The notes under the pieces: generated by a model
What the model was told of the DNA's origin: nothing
Seen by the model: only the letters and a program-made list of their open reading frames with translations
Database searches by the model: none
Source of the DNA: Phenylobacterium sp. CCH9-H3
GTDB taxonomy: Bacteria; Pseudomonadota; Alphaproteobacteria; Caulobacterales; Caulobacteraceae
DNA: 9,448 nt
Reading direction: 5' to 3'
Assembly: GCF_001557235.1 (NCBI RefSeq)
Contig: NZ_LSJI01000297.1
Coordinates: 1 to 9,448 of the forward strand
Translations under genes and position numbers: made by a program
In this document: positions 1 through 5,345 of the stretch, one piece after another
Numbering within the stretch: the stretch's first letter is position 1
Layout: each line of letters opens with the position of its first letter

Positions 1-181
1 TCACCGCGGTGACCGGGCTGACGCTCTCCAGGTTCGGCGACGGAATGCGCGTCCCAGTGACGACCACTTCCGACACCTCGTCGGCCGCGGTCTGCGCCAG
101 GGCCGGCCCGGCGGCGGTCATGGCCGCCCCGCAGATCATCGAAGACGCCAGGAGGCGCGCACGGACAGTAAGCTTGCTCAC
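1..181 (-). CDS. TonB-dependent receptor, N-terminal fragment (cut by window edge)
   Basis: Only the first 60 codons lie in the window; the gene continues beyond position 1. The start is read as GTG at 181-179, with a GAAGGGG ribosome binding site about 9 nt upstream. An in-frame TTG two codons earlier is too close to that site. Residues 1-29 form a signal peptide: basic start (KLTVRAR), hydrophobic core and an ALA cleavage site before Gln30. The mature start then reads VVVTGTRIPSPNLESVSP (39-56), the usual opening of the plug domain in TonB-dependent outer-membrane receptors of Caulobacterales and sphingomonads. Such receptors take up siderophores, vitamin B12, sugars or other large substrates using TonB energy. 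The substrate cannot be told from this fragment. The family call is confident; whether the gene is intact is unknown. Confidence 0.85.
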   Translation of the reverse strand, partial: MSKLTVRARLLASSMICGAAMTAAGPALAQTAADEVSEVVVTGTRIPSPNLESVSPVTAV

Positions 182-274
182 GATCAATATCCCCTTCGCG
201 GCCGACCGCCGGTTGGGCGGCCCCGCTCCCCACAAGAAGGTTTCGGCCCACCGTTCGCGGGCCAGGTGATGGTG

Positions 275-303
275 AGTTACGGTTGCGTGACAAAGGGGGT
301 CAA
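275..303 (-). promoter_or_regulatory. Possible promoter of the TonB receptor gene
   Basis: On the minus strand a TTGACC (303-298) is followed after 17 bp by GTAACT (280-275). The first hexamer is a good -35 match; the second is a poor -10 match. It lies about 95 bp upstream of the receptor start, in a stretch more AT-rich than its surroundings. This is a weak call from spacing and one hexamer only. Confidence 0.25.
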
Positions 304-407
304 TCATGGCTCAGGCAACGAACGATGCCCTCAGAGCAACACACGGCCCGCGCCGCAATAATTCCTGGATTTCCGGAAGTTACCGCAATTTCTGACGCGG
401 TCTTTTT
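304..407. other. AT-richer intergenic stretch with short repeats
   Basis: This lies between the receptor gene and the end of the ArsR operon. CCGCAAT occurs at 353-359 and again at 383-389, exactly 30 bp apart, with the perfect palindrome TTCCGGAA (371-378) between them. No hairpin followed by a T-run was seen on the minus strand, so the operon has no obvious intrinsic terminator here. The short elements could bind a regulator of the receptor gene, but they are short enough to be chance. Confidence 0.3.
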
Positions 408-740
408 CTATTTCTGTGTTGATTCAGACACAGCCGCTCGGCCGCCTGGCGATGTAATCGCGGCCGAAGTCAGGGCGGCGTCGAAGTAGCGGCTCAGGCG
501 CCTGAGCCCATCGGGTCGAATGCTCGCCTGGCGACGGCGCAGGTCGATCAGGCCGGCGGCGGCCAGCACGCCGAGGTGATGGCTGACGTTGACCCTCGGC
601 AGCGACAGGTCGCGAGCCAGGTCGCCGGCCGACACAGGCCGTGCGACCAGGCGTTCCAGCAGGACCCGCCGGGTCGGGTCGGCCAGGGCCCGGAACATCT
701 CCGCCGGGGCGTCGGCCGGCGGGCCGCGCCCGATCTCCAT
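408..740 (-). CDS. ArsR-type winged-helix regulator (second of tandem pair)
   Basis: A 110-residue protein with an ArsR/SmtB-like winged helix-turn-helix. The domain starts near residue 14 (MFRALADPTRRVLLERL), and the recognition helix region is LSLPRVNVSHHLGVLAAAGL (about 47-66). There is no cysteine and no ELCVCDL metal motif, so it is probably not a metal sensor of the classic kind. The chosen ATG (740-738) overlaps the stop of the upstream ArsR gene by one base (TGATG), which argues for coupled translation; the frame stays open further upstream only inside that gene. It is the last gene of the four-gene operon. It aligns along its length with the upstream ArsR protein, which suggests a tandem duplication. 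The ligand and targets are unknown. Confidence 0.85.
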   Translation of the reverse strand: MEIGRGPPADAPAEMFRALADPTRRVLLERLVARPVSAGDLARDLSLPRVNVSHHLGVLAAAGLIDLRRRQASIRPDGLRRLSRYFDAALTSAAITSPGGRAAVSESTQK

Positions 741-1096
741 CAGGCCGACCGGGACCGCGGCGCGGGATGCCCGACCTCCAGCGCATGCAGACGCCGCGAG
801 ACGGCGAAGCGCTCCCGCAGCCAACCTTCGCCCACCGAGGCCTCGAACCACAGGCGATCGAAATAGATGCGCAGCTGCGGCAGCGGATCGACAGCGGCCA
901 CGAGCAGGCCGTCCTCCTCGCGGACCAGACCCGCCTCCTTCAGCACGCGCACGTGGTGGGAGACCGCCGGCCGGGTGACGGAGACGGCAGCGGCCAGGCT
1001 TCCGATCCGCGAGGGCCGCGCCAGGATCCGCTCGTAGAGATCGCGGCGGGTGGCGTCGCCCAGCGCGTCCAGCGCCGCGCCGACGGGATCGCTCAT
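740..1096 (-). CDS. ArsR-type winged-helix regulator (first of tandem pair)
   Basis: A 118-residue ArsR-like repressor or activator. LDALGDATRRDLYERILARP (9-28) is the usual first helix pair, and VSVTRPAVSHHVRVLKEAGL (about 38-57) is the DNA-reading helix-turn-helix. The following segment, PLPQLRIYFDRLWFEA, is typical of the ArsR subgroup often found beside SRPBCC/AHSA1 genes, but no such gene is present here. It has no cysteines. The ATG at 1096-1094 overlaps the LysR stop in the sequence ATGA. The basic tail after residue 95 is longer than needed for the fold. It is probably co-transcribed and translationally coupled with its neighbours on both sides. The effector is not predictable. Confidence 0.88.
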   Translation of the reverse strand: MSDPVGAALDALGDATRRDLYERILARPSRIGSLAAAVSVTRPAVSHHVRVLKEAGLVREEDGLLVAAVDPLPQLRIYFDRLWFEASVGEGWLRERFAVSRRLHALEVGHPAPRSRSA

Positions 1097-2061
1097 CCCC
1101 AGCCCCCCGCCGCGCGCAGCGGCTTCACCACCGAAGCCGCGTCGAGAGGGGTCGTGCGCAGCAGGCTGATGAAGCGCCGCAGCGCCGGATTGTCATGGTC
1201 GTTGCGCCAGGCCGCCGCGACCTGCAGCGTCGCCGGCCGGCCGGGTAACGGCGAGAAGGCGACGCCGGCGCGGGTGGCCTGGGCGACGCTCTGCGGCGCA
1301 ACCGCGTGGCCGACGCCGGCGGCGACCAGGCTGAGAACCCCATCGTGCGAGGTCATCTGGACCCGAACCCCGGCCCGGGCGCCGCCCCGGTCGGTCACCA
1401 GCCTCTGGATGCGGCCCCAGTCGTCGCCCGCCGCGCAAAGCACGGGCGCCTCGCCCAGCGCCTCGTCGGGCGCCTCCAGCGAGCGGGCCAGGAGCCAGGG
1501 CTCGCCCCACAGCGACAGGCTGTCGAGACCGGCCGGCACGTCTTCGGCATCGATCAGGATGGCGTCCAGCTCGCGGTCCAGCACCGCGGCCACCAATTCG
1601 GCCGCCGATCCGCCCCGCAACTCCAGCTCCACGTCCCGGGCCGACCGGCGATAGGCGCGGAGGATGGCTTCGGCCGGCCCCGCCGTCACCGGCCACACAT
1701 GACCCAGCCGCAGGCGGCCCACCTCGCCTCGCCCCGCCGCGCCGGCGCGGACCGCCGCCTTGGCCAGCAACTCCAGCGCGCGCTCGACTTCCGACAGGAA
1801 GCGTTCGCCGGCCCCGGTGGGACGCGCGCCCCCCGACGAACGCTGGAACAGGGACACGCCGAGCGCGTCCTCCAGCGCCAGCACCCGGCGCGACAGCACC
1901 GAAGGGTTCACGCCGAGAACTTCCGAGGCCCGTCGGAAGCCGAGATGCTCGCGCACCATCAGCGCCGAGCGGAGGGTGGCGATGTCCTGCGCCGCCAGCG
2001 CCTCTGCGCCACGGCGGACGGGAGATCCGCGGAACGACGGGTTCGAGTCTTGGGACGACAT
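1093..2061 (-). CDS. LysR-family transcriptional regulator
   Basis: A 322-residue protein, normal LysR length. The N-terminal winged helix-turn-helix spans about residues 28-86 and contains FRRASEVLGVNPSVLSRRVL followed by LEDALGVSLFQR, the classic LysR signature. After a linker helix (about 90-115), a periplasmic-binding-like effector domain runs from about 118 to 310, beginning GRLRLGHVWPVTAGPAEAIL. The reading frame is open for 40 codons further upstream. The ATG at 2061-2059 is preferred because it overlaps the stop of the membrane-protein gene by one base (TGATG) and places the HTH at the usual position. LysR genes are usually divergent from their targets; here the gene is inside an operon, so its target may be the operon itself or a distant locus. 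The inducer is unknown. Confidence 0.92.
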   Translation of the reverse strand: MSSQDSNPSFRGSPVRRGAEALAAQDIATLRSALMVREHLGFRRASEVLGVNPSVLSRRVLALEDALGVSLFQRSSGGARPTGAGERFLSEVERALELLAKAAVRAGAAGRGEVGRLRLGHVWPVTAGPAEAILRAYRRSARDVELELRGGSAAELVAAVLDRELDAILIDAEDVPAGLDSLSLWGEPWLLARSLEAPDEALGEAPVLCAAGDDWGRIQRLVTDRGGARAGVRVQMTSHDGVLSLVAAGVGHAVAPQSVAQATRAGVAFSPLPGRPATLQVAAAWRNDHDNPALRRFISLLRTTPLDAASVVKPLRAAGGWG

Positions 2062-2561
2062 CAGGCCGCACGCGCCTTTCGCGACGACACCGTCCAGGCG
2101 ATGGCCAGGCCCACGGCGATATGGGCCAGAATGTCGAGGAGCGACCTTCCGCCCTGCCAGCTCGGGAAGGGCCCGGGCCACCGGAGCGGCAGCACGATCA
2201 GGTACATCACCGCGTAGAGGACGAGGCCGTACAGCACGCCCGCGACAAGGGGTTGGGCCACGAGTCGGGGAAGTCGCGGCGCGGCCAGCACAAAGACCGC
2301 GGCCATGGCCAGCGCGATGCCGAAGTGGGTGGCGACGCCCAGCAGCACCGCCGCCATACCGCCGTCCCGAGCGGCCGGCGCGCCGATCCAGCCGCTGGCC
2401 ACCGCCTGCCAGGGTCGCATGGCAGGCTGGCCGGCCGCGAGCGCCATGCCGGATGCGTAGACGAAGTCGACCGCGCCGCCGGCGAGGCCCGCGATCATGG
2501 TTTGCGACAACGCGCTCCGTCCCGGAAGAGAGGCGGCCGGAGAAGCGGCGGCGGCGGTCAT
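2061..2561 (-). CDS. Small multi-pass membrane protein of unknown function
   Basis: A 166-residue protein with about four membrane helices: around 22-44 (IAGLAGGAVDFVYASGMALA), 69-94, 101-127 and 140-160. Short basic or polar links lie between them, and the C-terminus is basic (SSRKARAA). It resembles uncharacterised small membrane proteins of proteobacteria, perhaps DUF1440/YagU-like; this is recall, not a search. An excellent AGGAGG ribosome binding site (2575-2570) sits 8 nt before the ATG, which supports this start and makes it the first gene of the operon. Its stop overlaps the LysR start. It is the only non-regulatory gene of the operon, so it may be what the regulators control or sense through. 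No transport or catalytic motif is visible. Confidence 0.8.
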   Translation of the reverse strand: MTAAAASPAASLPGRSALSQTMIAGLAGGAVDFVYASGMALAAGQPAMRPWQAVASGWIGAPAARDGGMAAVLLGVATHFGIALAMAAVFVLAAPRLPRLVAQPLVAGVLYGLVLYAVMYLIVLPLRWPGPFPSWQGGRSLLDILAHIAVGLAIAWTVSSRKARAA

Positions 2562-2616
2562 GGGGAGATCCTCCTGCGACGCCGCGAGGTTGCCGCTACG
2601 TCGCCCGCCGGGTCGC

Positions 2617-2651
2617 GCACGTTCCGAGGACAGAAAGCACGTTCCGATGAC
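2617..2651. repeat. Tandem 15-bp direct repeat, candidate operator between divergent genes
   Basis: GCACGTTCCGAGGAC (2617-2631) and GCACGTTCCGATGAC (2637-2651) differ at one base and start exactly 20 bp apart, about two helical turns. They lie between the operon start (2561) and the AraC gene start (2726). AraC-family proteins commonly bind two direct half-sites one after the other about 21 bp apart, so autoregulation by the adjacent AraC protein is the simplest reading. LysR binding is possible but less likely, since LysR sites are usually inverted repeats. The repeat is seen directly; the role is inferred. Confidence 0.6.
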
Positions 2652-2725
2652 CGCGTGCGGCCGGAGAGCGCTTGCCCTTTGACTTCGTTCGCGTCTGGCG
2701 TTGCTCTTGCAGGCACAGGCTGCCG

Positions 2726-3580
2726 ATGACGTACCCGTTCAAGTTCAACGACGCGCCCGAACCTGCCCTGACCTTCGGGCGCCAGCGCCAGTGGGGGCCG
2801 CTGGCGGCGACCGAGGTGCACGCCACGCCCGGCCGCTATCCCGGGCAGGCCATCTCCGACCATCGGGTGATCTTCTACCTGACCCCCGGCGTGCCGACCG
2901 ATTGCACCTGCGAGGGCGTCGGCCAGTTCCGCATCCAGACCCCCTACGACTTCGATGTCGTCCCGGCGGGCGCGAGCGGGTTTTGGGAGGACCATACGGA
3001 CTGCGACATGGTCTCGGTCCGCCTGTCGCCGGCGTTGTTGTCGTCCACCGCCGAGGCTCTGGCGCTTCCAGGCGGCCGAGCGGAGATCGCGCCGAAGATC
3101 GGGACCCGGGATCCGCTGGTCGAGCACGTGGTGCGCGCGCTCCTCGCCGAGCTCCAGGCGCCGGCGCCCGCCGGCAGGATCTACGCCGACAGCCTCGCCA
3201 TCGCCCTGGCCACGCGCCTGCTGCAGAACTTCGCGGTCATGGGCTTCGCCGGCCGGCAGACCCTGTCAAAGCCGCAGATCCGGCGGATCGTGGAGTTCAT
3301 CGAGACCAACCTGGACGGCGAGCTGACGCTGGAACAGGTCGCGGGCGTCGCGGGCATGAGCATCCCGCACCTCACCACCCTGTTCCGCCGCACCATGGGC
3401 CAGTCCGTGCACGCCTATGTCATGGAGCGCCGCGTCCACCGGGCCCGCAGCCTGCTGCTTGGCCGTGGCATGACCATCGCCGAGGTCGCCCTGGAAACCG
3501 GCTTCGCCCATCAGAGCCATCTGGCCCGCTGGATGCGCCGCCTGCTGGGCGTGACGCCCTCTGAAGTGCTGCGCAGCTAG
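2726..3580 (+). CDS. AraC-family transcriptional regulator
   Basis: A 284-residue regulator. The N-terminal half (about 1-130) is a sensing domain with no further recognisable motif. The C-terminal AraC DNA-binding domain has two helix-turn-helix units. The first starts near residue 200 (LTLEQVAGVAGMSIPHLTTL). The second starts near 249 (MTIAEVALETGFAHQSHLAR) and ends in the family signature LGVTPSEVLR. The ATG at 2726 is chosen over a TTG at 2672, which would add 18 residues (rich in Arg and Cys) with no parallel in the family. The ribosome binding site is weak. The gene is divergent from the LysR/ArsR operon across a 164-bp gap holding the tandem repeat, so it may control that operon and itself. 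Its stop shares a CTAG with the convergent permease gene. The ligand is unknown. Confidence 0.92.
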   Translation: MTYPFKFNDAPEPALTFGRQRQWGPLAATEVHATPGRYPGQAISDHRVIFYLTPGVPTDCTCEGVGQFRIQTPYDFDVVPAGASGFWEDHTDCDMVSVRLSPALLSSTAEALALPGGRAEIAPKIGTRDPLVEHVVRALLAELQAPAPAGRIYADSLAIALATRLLQNFAVMGFAGRQTLSKPQIRRIVEFIETNLDGELTLEQVAGVAGMSIPHLTTLFRRTMGQSVHAYVMERRVHRARSLLLGRGMTIAEVALETGFAHQSHLARWMRRLLGVTPSEVLRS

Positions 3581-4395
3581 GTCTTGATCTTGTAGCCGGT
3601 GCGGAACATCCACAGGCAGACCGCGCCCATGGCCACGGTCAGCACCGCCGTCATGGCCACGCCGATGGCGAGGCTGCTCTCGGCCTGGCCGGTGAAGCCG
3701 TAGCGGAAACCGTCGATCAGATAGAAGAACGGGTTGAAGTGGCTGAATGTCCGGAACGGCTCCGGCAGCCGCTCGACCAGGTAGAAGGTCCCCGACAGGA
3801 ACGTCATCGGCATGATGACGAAGTTGGTGACAGCGGCCATGTGGTCGAACTTCTCGGCCCAGAGCCCGGCCATGATGCCGATGAAGCCCATGATCAGCGC
3901 GGCCCCAAGGCCGAAGTAGACGATGGCCCAGGGCTGGGAGACCGGCAGCCGGGCGAAGGGCAAGACCGCCACCAGGCTGACGAGGCCGACCACTATGCCG
4001 CGGGTGGCCGCGCCGCCGCCGAAGCCCACCACGTGCTCGCCGGGGGTCAGCGGCGGGGTCATGAAGTCGCCCATCAGTCCGTTGAACTTGGCCTGCAGCA
4101 GCGACGATGAGGAGTTGGCGAAGGCGTTCGACAGGATCTGCATCATGATCAGCCCGGGCGCCACGAACGTGCCGTAGGCGACGCCGTGCACCTCGCGCGC
4201 CCCGCCCACGGCCACCACGAACACCAGCATGTAGAGCAACGCAGTGACCACCGGAGCGGCCAGGGTCTGCATGCCCACCTTCATGAACCGCCGCACTTCG
4301 CGGACGTAGAGGGTCTTCAGCCCTTCCCAGTTGACGCCGTGATAGGCGCGCGGCTGCGGGGGCAAGGCGACTTCGGCGTCAGGCATGTCTCGCAT
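3577..4395 (-). CDS. ABC-2 type transporter permease, YadH-like
   Basis: An inner-membrane permease of about 272 residues with six likely membrane helices. The first stretch (YVREVRRFMKVGMQTLAAPV), then GTFVAPGLIMMQILSNAFAN and the end FNPFFYLIDGFRYGF match the E. coli YadH pattern as I remember it, including the basic segment before helix 1. Such permeases pair with a YadG-type ATPase to export an unknown substrate. No ATPase gene is present in the window, which is unusual for this pair. The start is uncertain: ATGs at 4443, 4395 and 4386 are in frame and none has a clear ribosome binding site. 4395 or 4386 is preferred because 4443 would put the start only 8 bp from the CtrA-like box. The gene is divergent from gcrA and convergent with the AraC gene. 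Confidence 0.88.
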   Translation of the reverse strand: MRDMPDAEVALPPQPRAYHGVNWEGLKTLYVREVRRFMKVGMQTLAAPVVTALLYMLVFVVAVGGAREVHGVAYGTFVAPGLIMMQILSNAFANSSSSLLQAKFNGLMGDFMTPPLTPGEHVVGFGGGAATRGIVVGLVSLVAVLPFARLPVSQPWAIVYFGLGAALIMGFIGIMAGLWAEKFDHMAAVTNFVIMPMTFLSGTFYLVERLPEPFRTFSHFNPFFYLIDGFRYGFTGQAESSLAIGVAMTAVLTVAMGAVCLWMFRTGYKIKT

Positions 4396-4450
4396 GGCCG
4401 AGATGTGCGCGCTGCAGGGCGGCTGCGCAAGGCCATGCCTCATCCACCGC

Positions 4451-4466
4451 TTAAACTCGAATCAAC
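4451..4466 (+). promoter_or_regulatory. Near-consensus CtrA box with embedded CcrM site
   Basis: TTAA, seven bases, then TCAAC: one mismatch from the CtrA consensus TTAA-N7-TTAAC. GAATC (4459-4463), a GANTC target of CcrM methyltransferase, lies inside it. It sits 161 bp before the gcrA ATG and 56 bp before the preferred permease start. CtrA is a known repressor of gcrA in C. crescentus, so this is a plausible operator; it might instead serve the permease gene. Confidence 0.6.
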
Positions 4467-4578
4467 ATCTAGTTCCTGTGGAGAACCGGCAGGGCGCCTA
4501 TTGTGGCTCTTAGCGAGTTGTTTACTACTGATGGTGGTTGGTGGCGGTTGAGTTAGCTCGGCGCCACAAGATGTTGAT
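4461..4578. repeat. Widely spaced 10-bp inverted repeat in the gcrA control region
   Basis: ATCAACATCT (4461-4470) is repeated in perfect inverted form as AGATGTTGAT (4569-4578), 98 bp apart. The left arm overlaps the right half of the CtrA-like box and its GAATC. The right arm lies 49 bp before the gcrA ATG, where a promoter or leader would be. The match does not extend beyond ten bases. Two sites for one protein joined by looping is one reading; chance is not excluded. Confidence 0.4.
4477..4485 (-). promoter_or_regulatory. DnaA-box-like site upstream of gcrA
   Basis: Read on the minus strand this is TTCTCCACA, one mismatch from TTATCCACA. It lies 11 bp downstream of the CtrA-like box, 141 bp before the gcrA start. 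DnaA is a known activator of gcrA in C. crescentus. A single imperfect 9-mer is weak alone; its place beside the CtrA-like box raises the odds. Confidence 0.45.
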
Positions 4579-4613
4579 CCCGGCGCCCCGGCGGCGCGCC
4601 GGATCCTCTGGGT

Positions 4614-4619
4614 GGGAGG
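4614..4619 (+). promoter_or_regulatory. Ribosome binding site that fixes the gcrA start
   Basis: GGGAGG ends 7 nt before the ATG at 4627. This rules out the in-frame GTG at 4612, which would overlap the site, and gives a protein starting MGWTDERV, like other GcrA proteins. Confidence 0.75.
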
Positions 4620-4626
4620 CGAGACC

Positions 4627-5133
4627 ATGGGCTGGACCGACGAACGCGTGGAACTCCTGAAGAAGCTCTGGCAGGACGGCCTCTCGGCCAGTCAGATCGC
4701 CAAGCAGCTGGGCGGCGTCACCCGCAACGCGGTGATCGGCAAGGTCCACCGCCTGGGGCTCTCGGGCCGTGCGACGCCGTCCAAGCCGCAGCGGACCGTC
4801 TTCAAGGCCCCGCGCCCCGCGCGTCCGGCCCAGGCCTCGCCGTCGGCGCCGCGCCGTATCGCCGAGCCGGTCTCCGCAGCCCATCCGGCCCCCGCGCCCG
4901 TGCGCTATGTCGACGAGACTCCCGGCACGGCCACGGTGCTGACCCTGGGCGCCCACATGTGCAAGTGGCCGATCGGCGATCCGTCGCTGGACAGCTTCAC
5001 CTTCTGTGGCCGGCGTTCGGAAGAGAACGGCCCCTACTGCCACGAGCATGCCACGGTGGCCTACCAGCCGGCCCAGGCGAAGAAGAAGTCCGGCGCCGCC
5101 GAGCTCGCCCGGAGCCTGCGCCGCTACATCTGA
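4627..5133 (+). CDS. gcrA: Cell-cycle regulator GcrA
   Basis: A 168-residue GcrA. Residues 1-45 form the DNA-binding helix-turn-helix, opening WTDERVELLKKLW, then GLSASQIAKQLGGVTRNAVI and GKVHRLGLSGRA. This is followed by a Pro/Ala/Arg-rich linker (about 50-105) and a conserved C-terminal sigma-interacting domain with CKWPIGDP (from 112), FCGRR, PYCHEH and AYQP. In C. crescentus GcrA binds sigma-70 region 2 and activates promoters bearing CcrM-methylated GANTC, controlling S-phase and division genes. C112, C127, C138 and H141 are spaced like a possible metal site; this is an observation, not known biology to me. The upstream region carries CtrA-like, DnaA-like and GANTC sites. The gene stands alone and is followed by a terminator-like hairpin. 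The call is very secure. Confidence 0.97.
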   Translation: MGWTDERVELLKKLWQDGLSASQIAKQLGGVTRNAVIGKVHRLGLSGRATPSKPQRTVFKAPRPARPAQASPSAPRRIAEPVSAAHPAPAPVRYVDETPGTATVLTLGAHMCKWPIGDPSLDSFTFCGRRSEENGPYCHEHATVAYQPAQAKKKSGAAELARSLRRYI

Positions 5134-5176
5134 GTTCCGCTGCAAAGCGGCCCGACTATCCGTTGGGGATGGGAGG

Positions 5177-5239
5177 CGCGCCTGAGAACCGAAGCTGCAC
5201 AAGCTGCTTAAGGTCCCGGGCGCGTCTCTTTCTTTTATT
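5177..5239 (+). terminator. Terminator-like hairpin after gcrA
   Basis: CGCGCC (5177-5182) pairs with GGCGCG (5219-5224). Inside, ACC (5188-5190) pairs with GGT (5212-5214) and AAGC (5192-5195) with GCTT (5206-5209), giving a long interrupted hairpin. It is followed at once by a T-rich tract, TCTCTTTCTTTTATT (5225-5239). It begins 43 nt after the gcrA stop. The order fits an intrinsic terminator, though the stem is interrupted and the T-tract broken. It could also be the 3' end of a small RNA. Confidence 0.45.
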
Positions 5240-5240
5240 G

Positions 5241-5290
5241 CTCCCCTTTGGGGGACCTGTCGGGGAAGCCGACTGAGGGGGCTTCCGCTC
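5241..5290 (-). repeat. Structured intergenic repeat, copy A (inverted)
   Basis: Read on the minus strand: GAGCGGAAGCCCCCTC, then a small hairpin (GTCGG 5-bp stem, loop of 5), then TCCCCC-AAA-GGGGAG. Copy B at 5346-5394 has the same order. The 16-bp end is identical and the last hairpin differs only in its three loop bases, while the middle hairpin has a different sequence. Resembles Caulobacter intergenic repeats (CIR) as I recall them; the class is not verified. Confidence 0.7.
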
Positions 5291-5345
5291 AGACCTCGTC
5301 GCTGCGATCCTTGAAACTCACATGAGAGTCGAGGCTGGGCCTTCC

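Noticed and set aside
278..295. Pho-box-like TGTCA/GTAAC arrangement upstream of the TonB receptor
   Set aside because: Only one half resembles the TGTCA element and the spacing does not give two proper direct half-sites.
283..489. 68-codon plus-strand open frame in the gap before the ArsR operon
   Set aside because: No ribosome binding site or domain, and it overlaps the end of the ArsR gene antisense. A real small gene is not excluded but nothing supports it.
641..1654. 337-codon plus-strand open frame opposite the ArsR and LysR genes
   Set aside because: Composition is Arg/Pro/Ser-rich without motifs, and it is antisense to three genes with clear domains.
4396..4443. Upstream ATG (4443) as start of the permease
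   Set aside because: It would place the start 8 bp from the CtrA-like box, and the added residues have no counterpart in YadH-like proteins. No ribosome binding site separates the options firmly.
5137..5150. CCGCT-GCAA-AGCGG hairpin just after the gcrA stop
   Set aside because: Stem of five with a stable tetraloop but no T-tract after it; the later hairpin with the T-rich tail is the better terminator candidate.
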